From Marinobacter confluentis (lineage in GTDB: Bacteria > Pseudomonadota > Gammaproteobacteria > Pseudomonadales > Oleiphilaceae), in assembly GCF_004785685.1 (NCBI RefSeq), contig NZ_SRPF01000001.1, positions 744,001 to 808,000 of the forward strand: a DNA stretch of 64,000 bases. The letters run 5' to 3'. Positions 14,437 through 23,557 of the stretch are shown piece after piece (within the stretch, counting starts at the first letter, position 1; every line of letters begins with the position of its first letter). The translations under genes were made by a program, and so were the position numbers. The notes under the pieces are model-generated. The model did not search any database. It saw only the letters and a program-made list of their open reading frames with translations, and was not told the DNA's origin.

Positions 14437-16263
14437 TTAGCGTTCGACCCACCAGTTGTTCACATCGGCGCCGTTTTTCGGAACCGATTCAGGGCGTTTC
14501 AGGAAAGACCAGTAAGCAATGCGGTCGCTGGCCAGGAACCAGTTGGGAATCACGTAGTGGCCGTGCAGCAGCACCCGATCCAGAGCGCGGGTTCGTTGAA
14601 CCAGTTCGTCCCTGTTTGGCGCGCCGATTAGATATTCCACCAGTTCATCCACCACAGGGTCGCTGACGCCTGCCAGATTGCGAGTGGCATCCTGTTTCGC
14701 GGAGGATGAATGCCAGTAGCCTCGCTGTTCATTGCCGGGGGAGTCCGACTGTGGGAAAACGCCTACCGTCATATCGAAATCACGAGTGCGCCAGCGCTCT
14801 GCATACTGATTGGAATCCACCAGTCTGACCGCTACGTCGATGCCCAGTTTTTCAAGGTTGTTCTTGAAGGGCAGAATGACCCGTTCAAACGTCTTCTGGA
14901 ACAGCATTACTTCAAAGGCAAGTGGCTCGCCCGTTGCTTTCTTGATCATGGTGCCATCTTCGATGGCGTAGCCGGCGGCACGCAACTGGGTCAGTGCGTC
15001 CCGAAGGTTGTCCCGCATGGTACGGCCGTCCCCCGTTGAGGGTGGTGCGTACTCGGTTGTGAATACCGCTTCCGGAAGCTGATCGCGATAGGGCTCGAGG
15101 ATTTCCAGTTCCCGACCCGCTGGTAGACCGGACGACGCCAGCTCACTGTTTTCAAAATAGCTTTTGGTGCGCGTGTACTGACCGAAAAACAGATTCTGGT
15201 TGGCCCACTGAAAATCGAAGCCATAAGCCAGGGCCTTTCGAACCGCGGGGTCCTTGAAAACCTCCCGTCGGGTATTGAAGACGAACGCCTGCATGCCGGC
15301 GGGCCGGCTGTGTTCGATGGCTTCCGTGGTGATTTTACCTGTGTCGAAGGCATCGCCGGTATAGGCTGTAGCCCAGTTTTTGGCCTGTGACTCTACACGG
15401 AAGTCATAGTTGCCGGCACGGAAGGATTCAAGCGCCACCGTATCATCGGTGTAGTACTCGTAGGTGACGGTGTCGAAATTGAAGCGGCCTTTGCGAACGC
15501 CAAGGTCTTGTGCCCAATAGTCCTCGACCCGCTGATAGCTGACCGAACGGCCAGCCTCGAACCTGCCAATTTGGTAAGGGCCGCTGCCTACCGGCTTGTC
15601 AAGGCCGTTTTCGCCGAAGGTGCGTTCTGCCCAGTAATGGCTTGGCAGAATAGGCAACTGGCCGATGATCAGGGGAAGTTCACGGTTAACGGTGCTGGAA
15701 AAATCAAACCGCACACGCTGCGGCCCTTCAACGGTGACCTTGCTGATGTCCTGATAGTAGCTTCGATAGCGGGGGTGTCCTTCCGTTGTTAACAGCTCAA
15801 AGGAGAACTTCACGTCTTCGGCGGTAATGGCCTCGCCATCGTGAAATCTGGCCCCGTCACGGAGGTTGTAGATAACGTAGCTGCGATCTTCCGGTGTCTC
15901 GATGGATTCAGCAATCAGGCCATAGACCGAAAAAGGCTCGTCGTCTGATGAGGCCAGCAGAGTGTCATACAGGTAGGTTTCAACACCGGCCGCAGAAATG
16001 CCCCTGGCGACGAAGGGGTTGAAGGAATCGTAGCCATTGGCCACCACGGCCATGCGCAGTTCCCCGCCTTTGGGGGCGTCGGGATTGACGTAGTCAAAAT
16101 GGCTGAAGCCTTCCGGGTATTTGACCTCGCCGTGCATGGCCAGGCCGTGTGTCGGCTCAGTTGACGCCTGACCCGGCATCGAAAGTGTCGCCAACGCCGC
16201 CAGGGCAAGGCCTGTGAGAACTCGCTTACTGTTGGATGTCGGGGCAGTGCGTTTCGTTGTCAT
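14437..16263 (-). CDS. yejA: Extracellular solute-binding protein YejA (oligopeptide/microcin C)
   Basis: Periplasmic SBP family 5 protein that delivers peptides to YejBEF. 608 aa including a signal peptide with basic start (TTKRTAPTSNSKR) and hydrophobic run LTGLALAALATLSMPGQA. Mature-part features of the YejA branch: GLAMHGEVKYPEGFSHFDYVNPDAPKGG is characteristic, followed by GYDSFNPFVARG. It is the first yej gene, 28 bp after mltD on the same strand, so mltD may be cotranscribed with the transporter. Confidence 0.94.
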   Translation of the reverse strand: MTTKRTAPTSNSKRVLTGLALAALATLSMPGQASTEPTHGLAMHGEVKYPEGFSHFDYVNPDAPKGGELRMAVVANGYDSFNPFVARGISAAGVETYLYDTLLASSDDEPFSVYGLIAESIETPEDRSYVIYNLRDGARFHDGEAITAEDVKFSFELLTTEGHPRYRSYYQDISKVTVEGPQRVRFDFSSTVNRELPLIIGQLPILPSHYWAERTFGENGLDKPVGSGPYQIGRFEAGRSVSYQRVEDYWAQDLGVRKGRFNFDTVTYEYYTDDTVALESFRAGNYDFRVESQAKNWATAYTGDAFDTGKITTEAIEHSRPAGMQAFVFNTRREVFKDPAVRKALAYGFDFQWANQNLFFGQYTRTKSYFENSELASSGLPAGRELEILEPYRDQLPEAVFTTEYAPPSTGDGRTMRDNLRDALTQLRAAGYAIEDGTMIKKATGEPLAFEVMLFQKTFERVILPFKNNLEKLGIDVAVRLVDSNQYAERWRTRDFDMTVGVFPQSDSPGNEQRGYWHSSSAKQDATRNLAGVSDPVVDELVEYLIGAPNRDELVQRTRALDRVLLHGHYVIPNWFLASDRIAYWSFLKRPESVPKNGADVNNWWVER

Positions 16264-16291
16264 AGAACTCGCGCGTTCAGGTTAAGGGGGC

Positions 16292-18058
16292 TCAGGGGCT
16301 GTTTCTGATATCGACGTAGAGTACCAGACTTTGCCCGGGCTGCAGATAACGGGACGTGTTCAGGTTGTTCCAGCTTGCGATGTCGCTCACATTGACGGCA
16401 AACCGGTTGGCAATTCGGGACAGTGAATCGCCTTTACGCACCCGGTAGCCCACTCTTCTGACCATGCCGTCATCGCCTCGAAGATTAGCCTGGGACGCTT
16501 TGGCCATCTGGGTTGCCCGCGGGGATTTTGACCAGATGACCAGGTCCTGACCAGGCATCAGTGGGTCGCCGGGCGCCATGCCATTCCAGGACGAAAGCTC
16601 CCGAACGCTGACTTTATGTTCACGGGCGATATCCCAGAAGGTGTCGCCGGAGCGGACCGTGTAATCCACCCGTTTGCCCCCGGCGCTGCGGCCGGCGTTG
16701 TCCTGCTTGCGACTCAGGCGTTCAGCTGCACTGAGGCTGTAGGTGTCCGCGTCCTGGCTGGCAGAGGGGATCATGAGGCGCTGGCCGATGCGGATAATGT
16801 GGCTGTTGAGCTTGTTGACCTGCTGGATCACCGATGGGGTGGTGCCATAGCTTTGGGCAATGGAGCCGAGGGTGTCACCGGATTCCACTTCATAGCTGTG
16901 CCAGGAAACCCGTTCGGCTGGCCCCACGTCAGCAAGGGCCGTACGGAACGTATCGGCGTTCTGCACCGGTATCAAAAGACGGTGGGGCCCATCCGGTGAG
17001 GTCGCCCAGCGATTGAAAGACGGGTTCAGCAGATATATTTCTTCTATGTCAACCTGCGCCAGCCTGGCCGCCTGTGCCAGGTCAATCTGGGAGCCGGTAT
17101 CAACAATCTCGAAATAAGGCTCGTCTTTTAGAGCTGGTAGCTCGATGTTGTATTTCGCGGGGTCTGCGAAGATCTTGGCCAGGGCAATCAGCTTGGGTGC
17201 GTAGGCCCGGGTTTCCCGGGGCAGGTCCAGTGACCAGAAATCAGTCGGCTTGTTTTGGTTACGGTTCCGGCGCATCGCGCTATTAACGGTACCGCCACCG
17301 CTGTTATAGGCGGCAAGAGCCAGCATGTAATCGCCATCGAAACGCTTTGCCAGGCGCTCCAGGTAATTGAAAGCGGCATCGGTTGCTGCAACCACATCCC
17401 TGCGCTCGTCATGCCACCAGCTCTGGGTCAGGCCGAAATATTTACCGGTAGACGGTATGAACTGCCATAGCCCGGCGGCGCGGCCGTGGGAATAGGCAAA
17501 TGGATCAAACGCACTTTCGACAATGGGCAGCAGCACCAGTTCTGTCGGCAGGCCGCGTTTTTCCGCTTCATTGAGAATGTAATAGAGGTAGCGACTGCCG
17601 CGCTCGGACACGCGGTCGATGTAGCGGGGATGGGATTTGTACCAGTTCAGCTGTGAGCGCACTCTTTGCTGATCGACATCGTGGTTCAGTGCAAACCCTT
17701 TGCGCAATCGCTCCCAAAGGTCGGGTTCCGGAACATTCGCGGGTTCCACCGCTTTATCTGTCTCAGCCGTCGGCCCGGACGGCTCGTCCAGTTTCTCCCG
17801 CGCGTCCTCTGCCGTTGCTTTCATAGAAGGCTCAATGGCGTCGTCAAGCTTTGTGCGAGTGGCCTTGACAGCGCGCGCCTGCTCGGCCTCGTCGCCGCTT
17901 TCAACCGCTTCTTTCAGACCTTCGTCGCCGGCGGCAACACTCAGTTTTTCGGAATCCAGAACATCGTCCGATGAGCTCTGCTGGCTGGAAGGCAGCATCT
18001 GACATCCGCTGGTCAGGGCGCCTATAAAAAGCAGTGTCGGCAGGTGGTAAAGACTCAT
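16292..18058 (-). CDS. mltD: Membrane-bound lytic murein transglycosylase D (lipoprotein)
   Basis: Cleaves peptidoglycan glycan strands with formation of 1,6-anhydro ends. About 588 aa from ATG 18058; this start puts a lipobox LTSGC at residues 15-19, so Cys19 would be lipidated. After an acidic low-complexity linker comes the SLT domain with the catalytic Glu in PIVESAFDPFAYSHGRAAGLWQ. Three LysM domains follow (SGDTLGSIAQ, SGDTFWDIARE, KGDSLSRIANR), one more than some relatives have. Placed between gloB and yejA, as in P. aeruginosa. Confidence 0.95.
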   Translation of the reverse strand: MSLYHLPTLLFIGALTSGCQMLPSSQQSSSDDVLDSEKLSVAAGDEGLKEAVESGDEAEQARAVKATRTKLDDAIEPSMKATAEDAREKLDEPSGPTAETDKAVEPANVPEPDLWERLRKGFALNHDVDQQRVRSQLNWYKSHPRYIDRVSERGSRYLYYILNEAEKRGLPTELVLLPIVESAFDPFAYSHGRAAGLWQFIPSTGKYFGLTQSWWHDERRDVVAATDAAFNYLERLAKRFDGDYMLALAAYNSGGGTVNSAMRRNRNQNKPTDFWSLDLPRETRAYAPKLIALAKIFADPAKYNIELPALKDEPYFEIVDTGSQIDLAQAARLAQVDIEEIYLLNPSFNRWATSPDGPHRLLIPVQNADTFRTALADVGPAERVSWHSYEVESGDTLGSIAQSYGTTPSVIQQVNKLNSHIIRIGQRLMIPSASQDADTYSLSAAERLSRKQDNAGRSAGGKRVDYTVRSGDTFWDIAREHKVSVRELSSWNGMAPGDPLMPGQDLVIWSKSPRATQMAKASQANLRGDDGMVRRVGYRVRKGDSLSRIANRFAVNVSDIASWNNLNTSRYLQPGQSLVLYVDIRNSP

Positions 18059-18202
18059 AATAAAATATCCGGATGGCTGGGAATGGCCGGGCCACACAGT
18101 GCCCGGCCGGGCAGATCAGTGTAGATGCGAGTCTATGGGAAGCCTTTCTGGGCGGTCAACATGGCTCGCGTTACGTCACTGACAGAATTTGTTAAAAACC
18201 GG

Positions 18203-18997
18203 TCAGAAATTGTCTTTTCCATGGCGTGTGGCCGCAAACACGTCATCATCGGTGGCACAAGCCAGGCCTCTCTGGCTGGCATATTCCCTGGCTGACTCGA
18301 CCAGGTTGCGGTCATCCCAGCGCAGGAACGGATTCAGTTTTTTCTCAGCGCCGATGGTCGACGGTACAGTGGGCTGGCCGCGGTCTCGCAGGTCCTGGCA
18401 ATGAGCCTCAAATGCTTTCAGTTCAGAATCCGCCGGCAGCCAGTGGCGGGCAAATCGGAGGTTGGCGAGGGTGTATTCGTGGGCGCAATAGACGGCTGTG
18501 GCGTCTGGCAGTTGCCTCAGTGCATCCAGCGATTTCCGCATCTGGGCAGGGGAACCTTCAAACAGCCGGCCACAGCCACAGACAAACAAAGTGTCGCCAC
18601 TAAACAACACCGGGCGCCCGGCCACAGGGCCTTCGGAATAGAACGCGATGTGGTCGAGTGTGTGCCCGGGAACATGAAACACCCTGAACGAGAGATTCTG
18701 CCAGGTCACAAGATCCTGCGCCTGGACCGGCTCTGTCACGCCTTTAAAGGGAGAATCTGCGGGCCCGACAATTCGGCAGTCGGGGTAGAGCGATGCAAGC
18801 CTGGCGATGCCGCCAGTATGGTCCGGATGATGATGGGTAACCAGAATGGTGTCCAGTACCAGACCTTCAGCCTCCAGGTGTTTGACGACCGGGTCGGCCT
18901 GGCCAGGGTCAACAATCAGGGCCCGGTGATTTTCATGATCGGCAAGGCACCAGATGTAATTATCGCTGAACGCGTGAATCGGGTTTATGGTCAGCAT
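18203..18997 (-). CDS. gloB: Hydroxyacylglutathione hydrolase (glyoxalase II)
   Basis: Hydrolyses S-lactoylglutathione to lactate and glutathione in methylglyoxal detoxification. Metallo-beta-lactamase fold; the metal motif [10 protein letters not shown] is clear, with [17 protein letters not shown] and [13 protein letters not shown] later and an HxxR C-terminus typical of GloB. Start ATG 18997 ([16 protein letters not shown]) matches the family N-terminus; an upstream ATG at 19009 adds four residues. Divergent from the methyltransferase at 19120. The C-terminal end extends past the usual stop by only a few residues. Confidence 0.95.
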   Translation of the reverse strand: MLTINPIHAFSDNYIWCLADHENHRALIVDPGQADPVVKHLEAEGLVLDTILVTHHHPDHTGGIARLASLYPDCRIVGPADSPFKGVTEPVQAQDLVTWQNLSFRVFHVPGHTLDHIAFYSEGPVAGRPVLFSGDTLFVCGCGRLFEGSPAQMRKSLDALRQLPDATAVYCAHEYTLANLRFARHWLPADSELKAFEAHCQDLRDRGQPTVPSTIGAEKKLNPFLRWDDRNLVESAREYASQRGLACATDDDVFAATRHGKDNF

Positions 18998-19119
18998 AGC
19001 TTTACCCATGTGCAGTCAGAATGTGGCTGTTATGATAGAGCAATAATTTTTTTCCTGCTCCCAGCTTTACGTGGGGCAATCATTTACGGACCGTTTGCTC
19101 GGATCCAGGGGGAGCAGCC

Positions 19120-19905
19120 ATGGGCCAGGCCGCAGAAATCGATTACACCGCGCGCCACCAAAGCTTTGAAGACTGGTTCCAGACCCCGTTAGGGCGCTCT
19201 TTACTGGCTGATCAGCGGGCACAGGTAGACCGCCTGGCAGGGAAGCTTACAGGGGCAAGGCAGTTGCATGTTGCGCTGAGTCATCGGTTGCCCCTGGCGA
19301 CCGGAACGGACTTTTCCCAACGCATACTGACCACGCCGACCTGGCAGGACGACATGCCGGACGGCGTTGCGGTCAGCGACGCAGACGAACTGCCATTCCC
19401 CGGGGATTCAATGGATCTGGTGATACTTCATCACACCGCGGATTTTTCACCTTACCCGCACCAGGCGTTGAGGGAAGCTTCCCGTGTTTTGAGAGGGGAA
19501 GGCTCTATTCTGTTGATCGGCTTCAATCCCGTCGGTCTCTGGGGGCTAAGGCGGTTGGTCTCGCGCCATGGTGCCGGTCCGTGGGGTGGCCGCTTCCTGC
19601 TGAAGTCGAGGATGGAAGACTGGCTTCGATTGCTGGACTTTACTATCGAGTCTACTGATTCGTGCTTCTTCAGAACGCCGTTACAGTCGGCGGCTTTCAA
19701 TGAAAGCCGGGGCCTGGTTGAGCGTTTTTGTGCAAACCGACTCCTGCCCCTGGGAGCCTATTACTGTATCCTTGCCAAAAAAAGGGTCTACTCGAGGTTA
19801 CCGCGAAAGCCGGCCTGGCGTAGCCAGAAGGTAATTCCGATCCCGGCGCGCGGCGCTGTTGGGGCCTCCAGAGGCTATTCCGGCAAGGGTTACCCGGAAG
19901 ACTGA
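19120..19905 (+). CDS. SAM-dependent methyltransferase, YafS type
   Basis: Class I methyltransferase (type 11 fold) of unknown substrate. 261 aa. The region [19 protein letters not shown] and [18 protein letters not shown] match motifs II-III of ubiE-like enzymes, but the glycine loop (motif I) near residue 50 is degenerate, as in YafS proteins. The last ~35 residues are basic and Gly/Arg rich. The order gloB-methyltransferase-rnhA-dnaQ equals E. coli gloB-yafS-rnhA-dnaQ, which supports the YafS assignment; the role is unknown. Confidence 0.85.
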   Translation: MGQAAEIDYTARHQSFEDWFQTPLGRSLLADQRAQVDRLAGKLTGARQLHVALSHRLPLATGTDFSQRILTTPTWQDDMPDGVAVSDADELPFPGDSMDLVILHHTADFSPYPHQALREASRVLRGEGSILLIGFNPVGLWGLRRLVSRHGAGPWGGRFLLKSRMEDWLRLLDFTIESTDSCFFRTPLQSAAFNESRGLVERFCANRLLPLGAYYCILAKKRVYSRLPRKPAWRSQKVIPIPARGAVGASRGYSGKGYPED

Positions 19906-19970
19906 ACTCCTGGGTGCGCCGGCATCTGTGCTTTGGGCGAGTTACAAAGAATCATTCAGGCGGAGGCAAA

Positions 19971-20414
19971 ATGCCGGACACAGTGGTCATATACACAGAC
20001 GGTGCCTGCAAGGGTAATCCTGGCCCCGGAGGCTGGGGCGCGGTGCTTTTCTATGGTAATGCCCGCAAATTGCTGCATGGCGGCGAAGCCGGTACAACCA
20101 ATAACCGTATGGAGCTGATGGCTGCCATTCAGGGGCTGAAAGCGCTCAGGCGATCCTGTCGGGTAGAGCTCTATACGGATTCGCAATACGTTCGCAAAGG
20201 CATTACCGAGTGGATGCAGGGCTGGAAAAAAAACGGTTGGAAGACAGCTGCAAAAAAGCCGGTCAAGAACGAAGACCTTTGGCGCCAGCTAGACGAGGAG
20301 TTCGCCAGGCACAAGGTCAACTGGCACTGGGTTAAAGGGCACTCGGGCGACCCGGGCAATGAATTGGCGGATGAACTGGCCAACAAGGGCGTTGAGGAGC
20401 TGATGAACGCCTGA
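19971..20414 (+). CDS. rnhA: Ribonuclease HI
   Basis: Removes the RNA strand of RNA-DNA hybrids. 147 aa. All catalytic acids are visible: Asp in [14 protein letters not shown], Glu in NNRMELMA, Asp in YTDSQYV and the last Asp in [10 protein letters not shown]. The basic handle ([17 protein letters not shown]) is present. Start ATG 19971 follows GGAGG at 19962-19966; the frame is open further upstream to 19914 but without a ribosome site. dnaQ follows on the same strand, not overlapping as in enterics but 36 bp away. Confidence 0.97.
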   Translation: MPDTVVIYTDGACKGNPGPGGWGAVLFYGNARKLLHGGEAGTTNNRMELMAAIQGLKALRRSCRVELYTDSQYVRKGITEWMQGWKKNGWKTAAKKPVKNEDLWRQLDEEFARHKVNWHWVKGHSGDPGNELADELANKGVEELMNA

Positions 20415-20450
20415 TTCACCTGAGCCACCAAGCATTGAGAGACAAACTGT

Positions 20451-21161
20451 ATGAGACAGATCGTACTGGACACCGAAACCACCGGCATCGACCCTGCAGA
20501 AGGGCACCGGATTATCGAAATCGGTTGCGTGGAAATGATTGAACGGCAGCTCACAGGTCGTCATTACCACGTGTATATCAATCCGGAGCGCGAGGTAGAA
20601 GCCGAAGCCATCACCATCCACGGGATAACCAACGAGTTTCTTGCGGACAAACCGATATTCTCGGACGTTGCCGACGAGTTCTTCGAGTTTATCAAGGGTG
20701 CCGAGCTGGTGATCCATAACGCCGCCTTCGACATTGGCTTTATGGATGCGGAATTCGCCCGCCTGAAATCGAAAAGAAAAACCACCGAGCACTGCAGCGT
20801 CGTCGATTCCCTGGCCATCGCCCGTAAAAAGCACCCGGGGCAGAAAAACAACCTGGATGCCCTGTGCAAACGTTATGGCGTGGATAACAGCAGTCGCGAC
20901 CTGCACGGGGCGCTTCTGGATGCGGAGATTCTGGCTGATGTTTACCTGCTGCTGACCGGCGGCCAGACTGCCTTGTCGCTGGATGCCAACAGTGATAATG
21001 CCGGAGGTGTTCAGGCGATTCGTCGGGTTGATGCAAGCCGTCAGCCGCTGCCGGTCATCAGTGCCAGCGATGAGGAAGAAGAGGCTCACCGGGAGTTCAT
21101 GGCGGCACTCGCTGCCAGGGCCGGGGATACCGTCTGGGATCGGCTTAAAACGTCAAATTAA
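20451..21161 (+). CDS. dnaQ: DNA polymerase III epsilon subunit (proofreading exonuclease)
   Basis: 3'-5' exonuclease of the replicative polymerase. 236 aa. DEDDh motifs: ExoI IVLDTETTGID, ExoII HNAAFDIGFMDAEF, ExoIII HGALLDAEILADVYL. The C-terminal tail after residue 180 is the flexible part that binds the alpha subunit. Probably one transcript with rnhA. A sigma-70 promoter for the next gene lies after its stop. Confidence 0.96.
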   Translation: MRQIVLDTETTGIDPAEGHRIIEIGCVEMIERQLTGRHYHVYINPEREVEAEAITIHGITNEFLADKPIFSDVADEFFEFIKGAELVIHNAAFDIGFMDAEFARLKSKRKTTEHCSVVDSLAIARKKHPGQKNNLDALCKRYGVDNSSRDLHGALLDAEILADVYLLLTGGQTALSLDANSDNAGGVQAIRRVDASRQPLPVISASDEEEEAHREFMAALAARAGDTVWDRLKTSN

Positions 21162-21188
21162 GTCACGTATTGTTACATTTCCGCTTTC

Positions 21189-21216
21189 TTGAGCTACTTG
21201 AGTTTTGTGTTATAAG
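21189..21216 (+). promoter_or_regulatory. Probable sigma-70 promoter for fimL
   Basis: TTGAGC at 21189-21194 and TATAAG at 21211-21216 are separated by 16 bp in the 119-bp gap before fimL. The transcript would have a leader of about 60 nt. Spacing and -10 are good, the -35 differs from consensus at two positions. Confidence 0.5.
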
Positions 21217-21280
21217 TAATGGTAAGTTCGCGAGTTTTAAGGACGCGGTGGTTTACGCAGAAAAATAACAGGAAGCGTTT

Positions 21281-22987
21281 ATGGTTCAATCGTCTCTGGC
21301 GACGAAATCACAGTCCTTTGATCTGGTCAAAAGCGAGATTGAGCAGACCATAAAGAACGCTGAATCCAGCCTGGAGCGCTTTCAGGAAAACCGCGACAGC
21401 GGTGAGGACCTGCAGAACTGTGTCGATTACCTCAATCAGCTGAGAGGTATTTTCCTGCTGGTGGAACTGCGTGCCGGAACCCTTCTTTGCCAGGAAGCCG
21501 TTACCATGGCGAACGACGTACCCGTCGGCGCTAATGATGACAAGAATATCCTGCTGACCACCCTGAATAGCGCACTTTTCATTCTTCGGCGGTATGTCGA
21601 GTACTACCAGCAGCAACGTGCCGACCACCCGGAACTTCTGCTGCCGGTCATCAATGATCTGAGGGAAGCCCGCCGGGAAAAGCCTTATCCGGAATCCTGT
21701 TTTTTCGAGATTGACGTCAAGGAACGGCCGGATTTCTGCAGCAAAATGAGCGTCGAGCCATTTGAAGGCAATGAAGCCGAGTATGAAATCCTGGCTCGCC
21801 GGATGCGTCTGACCTTCCAGGTAGCCCTGTTGGGCGTTCTGCGCGAAAAGAATGACATTGTGAGCAAGAAGCTTTTCAGCCGATCGGCGCGGGGATTCGT
21901 CAGGTTGTGCCAGGGCCAACCCATGGGGCAGATGTGGTGTCTGGTGTCCATGGTTGCTGATGCGATGCTGGATCGCAACATGGGCTTCAGCAAAGCGCGT
22001 AAACGCCTGCTGATGCGTATCGAGAAATACTCACGGGAAGTGGTCTATGTGGGTAAGGTGGCGACCGCCAAGGATGCCCCGGATTCATTGATCCGCGACC
22101 TCGTCTACCTGCTGTATCGCAGTGGTTCCGCCAACCCGGAAGTGATGTCAACGCTCTCGGCTTTCGGACTGGCACCCACAGAATTCCCCGACAGCATGTT
22201 CGATGCCCACGCCCGTCGGCTTTATGGCCCGGGAACAGACGTTCTGCAATCCCTGTCGACGGCCCTGCAGGACGAGCTGAATCAGTTGAAAGACAAGCTT
22301 GATATTGTTGAGCGAGGTATCGAGCCCGACCTGGCCGAGCTCAGTTCCATTGCGGATCTGCTAGAACGGCTGGCCAATACGCTGATCATGCTGGACCTTA
22401 ATCAGCTTGCCGCCATGGCGCGGGCGGAGGCGACCAAGCTTCGCAAATGGGAAGAGGAAAGCCGTCTGCCCGCGGAAACCGAACTCTACCTGCTGGCGGA
22501 CTCGGTGCTGGGCATCGAAGATGCGGTGATGCAGATTGTCACACGTGGCATTACCTCGGAAACCGACGCCCTGGCTGGCGGGCAGCGCACACGGGAAGAG
22601 TCGCTCTATCTTCGCGAGGCAACGTTTGTTGTCGCTGATGAGGCGAAAAGCGCACTGACTCTGGCAAAACGGGCCATTACGGCATTTATTGAATCCGATT
22701 ACGATAAGCTGCACCTGGCAAATCTGCCCGGAACTCTCCACAGCATCTGGGGAGGGCTCGAAATGCTGGATGACAGGGAAGCCGCCAAAGTTCTGGCCCG
22801 GGTTGCCGAGTCGATTCAGCACCGGCTTCTGGATGCCCGCGAACCGCCAGCGGCGCAGGTGCTGGAGGCCCTCGCAGATGGCCTGACGTCGCTCGAGTAT
22901 TACATTGAAAGTTTGGGCCGCAGGGAAGAGCGCAACCTCGATCTTCTCAAACTGGCAGAGTCGTCACTGGAAGACGTCGGGCTTTAA
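21281..22987 (+). CDS. fimL: FimL-like regulator (ChpA N-terminal homologue)
   Basis: 568 aa protein resembling P. aeruginosa FimL, which affects type IV pilus assembly, twitching and cAMP/Vfr signalling. It is built like the N-terminal histidine-phosphotransfer region of ChpA but without receiver, kinase or CheW domains. In the first Hpt-like helix the phospho-His is replaced: NQLRGIFLLVELRAG has Gln where HxLKG is expected. In the last helical unit (LPGTLHSIWGGLEMLDD) a His (residue about 487) does sit at the Hpt position but the Lys is Trp. Family recognition is from this pattern and from position after rnhA-dnaQ. Followed by a clear terminator. Confidence 0.85.
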   Translation: MVQSSLATKSQSFDLVKSEIEQTIKNAESSLERFQENRDSGEDLQNCVDYLNQLRGIFLLVELRAGTLLCQEAVTMANDVPVGANDDKNILLTTLNSALFILRRYVEYYQQQRADHPELLLPVINDLREARREKPYPESCFFEIDVKERPDFCSKMSVEPFEGNEAEYEILARRMRLTFQVALLGVLREKNDIVSKKLFSRSARGFVRLCQGQPMGQMWCLVSMVADAMLDRNMGFSKARKRLLMRIEKYSREVVYVGKVATAKDAPDSLIRDLVYLLYRSGSANPEVMSTLSAFGLAPTEFPDSMFDAHARRLYGPGTDVLQSLSTALQDELNQLKDKLDIVERGIEPDLAELSSIADLLERLANTLIMLDLNQLAAMARAEATKLRKWEEESRLPAETELYLLADSVLGIEDAVMQIVTRGITSETDALAGGQRTREESLYLREATFVVADEAKSALTLAKRAITAFIESDYDKLHLANLPGTLHSIWGGLEMLDDREAAKVLARVAESIQHRLLDAREPPAAQVLEALADGLTSLEYYIESLGRREERNLDLLKLAESSLEDVGL

Positions 22988-23016
22988 CGGCCCCAGCCCG
23001 TTTCTTCGGCCATAAA

Positions 23017-23040
23017 AAAACCCTGCCTTGGCAGGGTTTT
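23017..23040. terminator. Rho-independent terminator, bidirectional
   Basis: Stem AAAACCCTGC (23017-23026) and GCAGGGTTTT (23031-23040) with a four-base CTTG loop, A-rich on the left and T-rich on the right. It ends fimL (+) and, read on the other strand, the SCP2 gene (-), which stops at 23065. Confidence 0.9.
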
Positions 23041-23064
23041 CTGGTTCTGCGAGAGCGGGCGACT

Positions 23065-23379
23065 TCAGCCCATATCAAACAGTTCACCCAGTTTGGTCGC
23101 GAGCATCATATCGCCTTCAGCGCGCAGCTGGCCGGCCATGAACGCCTGCATGCCATCGGTCTCGCCGGAAACAATACCCTGAAGTGTCTCTGAATTCATG
23201 ATTAGGGTGACGGAAGGGTCGTCGTGCGGGCCCTCGGCCTTGGTGCAGGTTCCGTCCTTGATCACCAGGTGATAGGTTTTATCGTCTTCAATGTCGAACT
23301 GGAATACCAGGTCCAGGCCCTGAGCTGCGTCAGCATTGAAATTCTGTTCCAGTTTGTCAAATACCTGAGCTACGGACAT
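23065..23379 (-). CDS. SCP2 sterol-binding domain protein
   Basis: Stand-alone SCP2 lipid-binding domain, 104 aa, cytosolic. Residues such as FQFDIEDDKTYHLVIKDG, PSVTLIMNSETLQGIVSGE and QLRAEGDMMLATKLGELF fit the fold of the SCP2/UbiJ-like family, which binds acyl chains or other hydrophobic ligands. Substrate unknown. Divergent from sohB with a 178-bp intergenic region. Confidence 0.9.
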   Translation of the reverse strand: MSVAQVFDKLEQNFNADAAQGLDLVFQFDIEDDKTYHLVIKDGTCTKAEGPHDDPSVTLIMNSETLQGIVSGETDGMQAFMAGQLRAEGDMMLATKLGELFDMG

Positions 23380-23557
23380 TTTTTTACCCTTTTATATGTT
23401 TGATCTTGGCGTTTGCTAAGCCGTTTCGAGTTCGACTTTAGGGGCACATAAATCCAGTGTCAAGCTTGATCGAACGCTTGTTTTAATTTCCCGGCTTGTA
23501 CCCCTCAACACCTCGGTTACAATCGGGAACGCTAAAGACTCACTCTGGAGAAACAAC

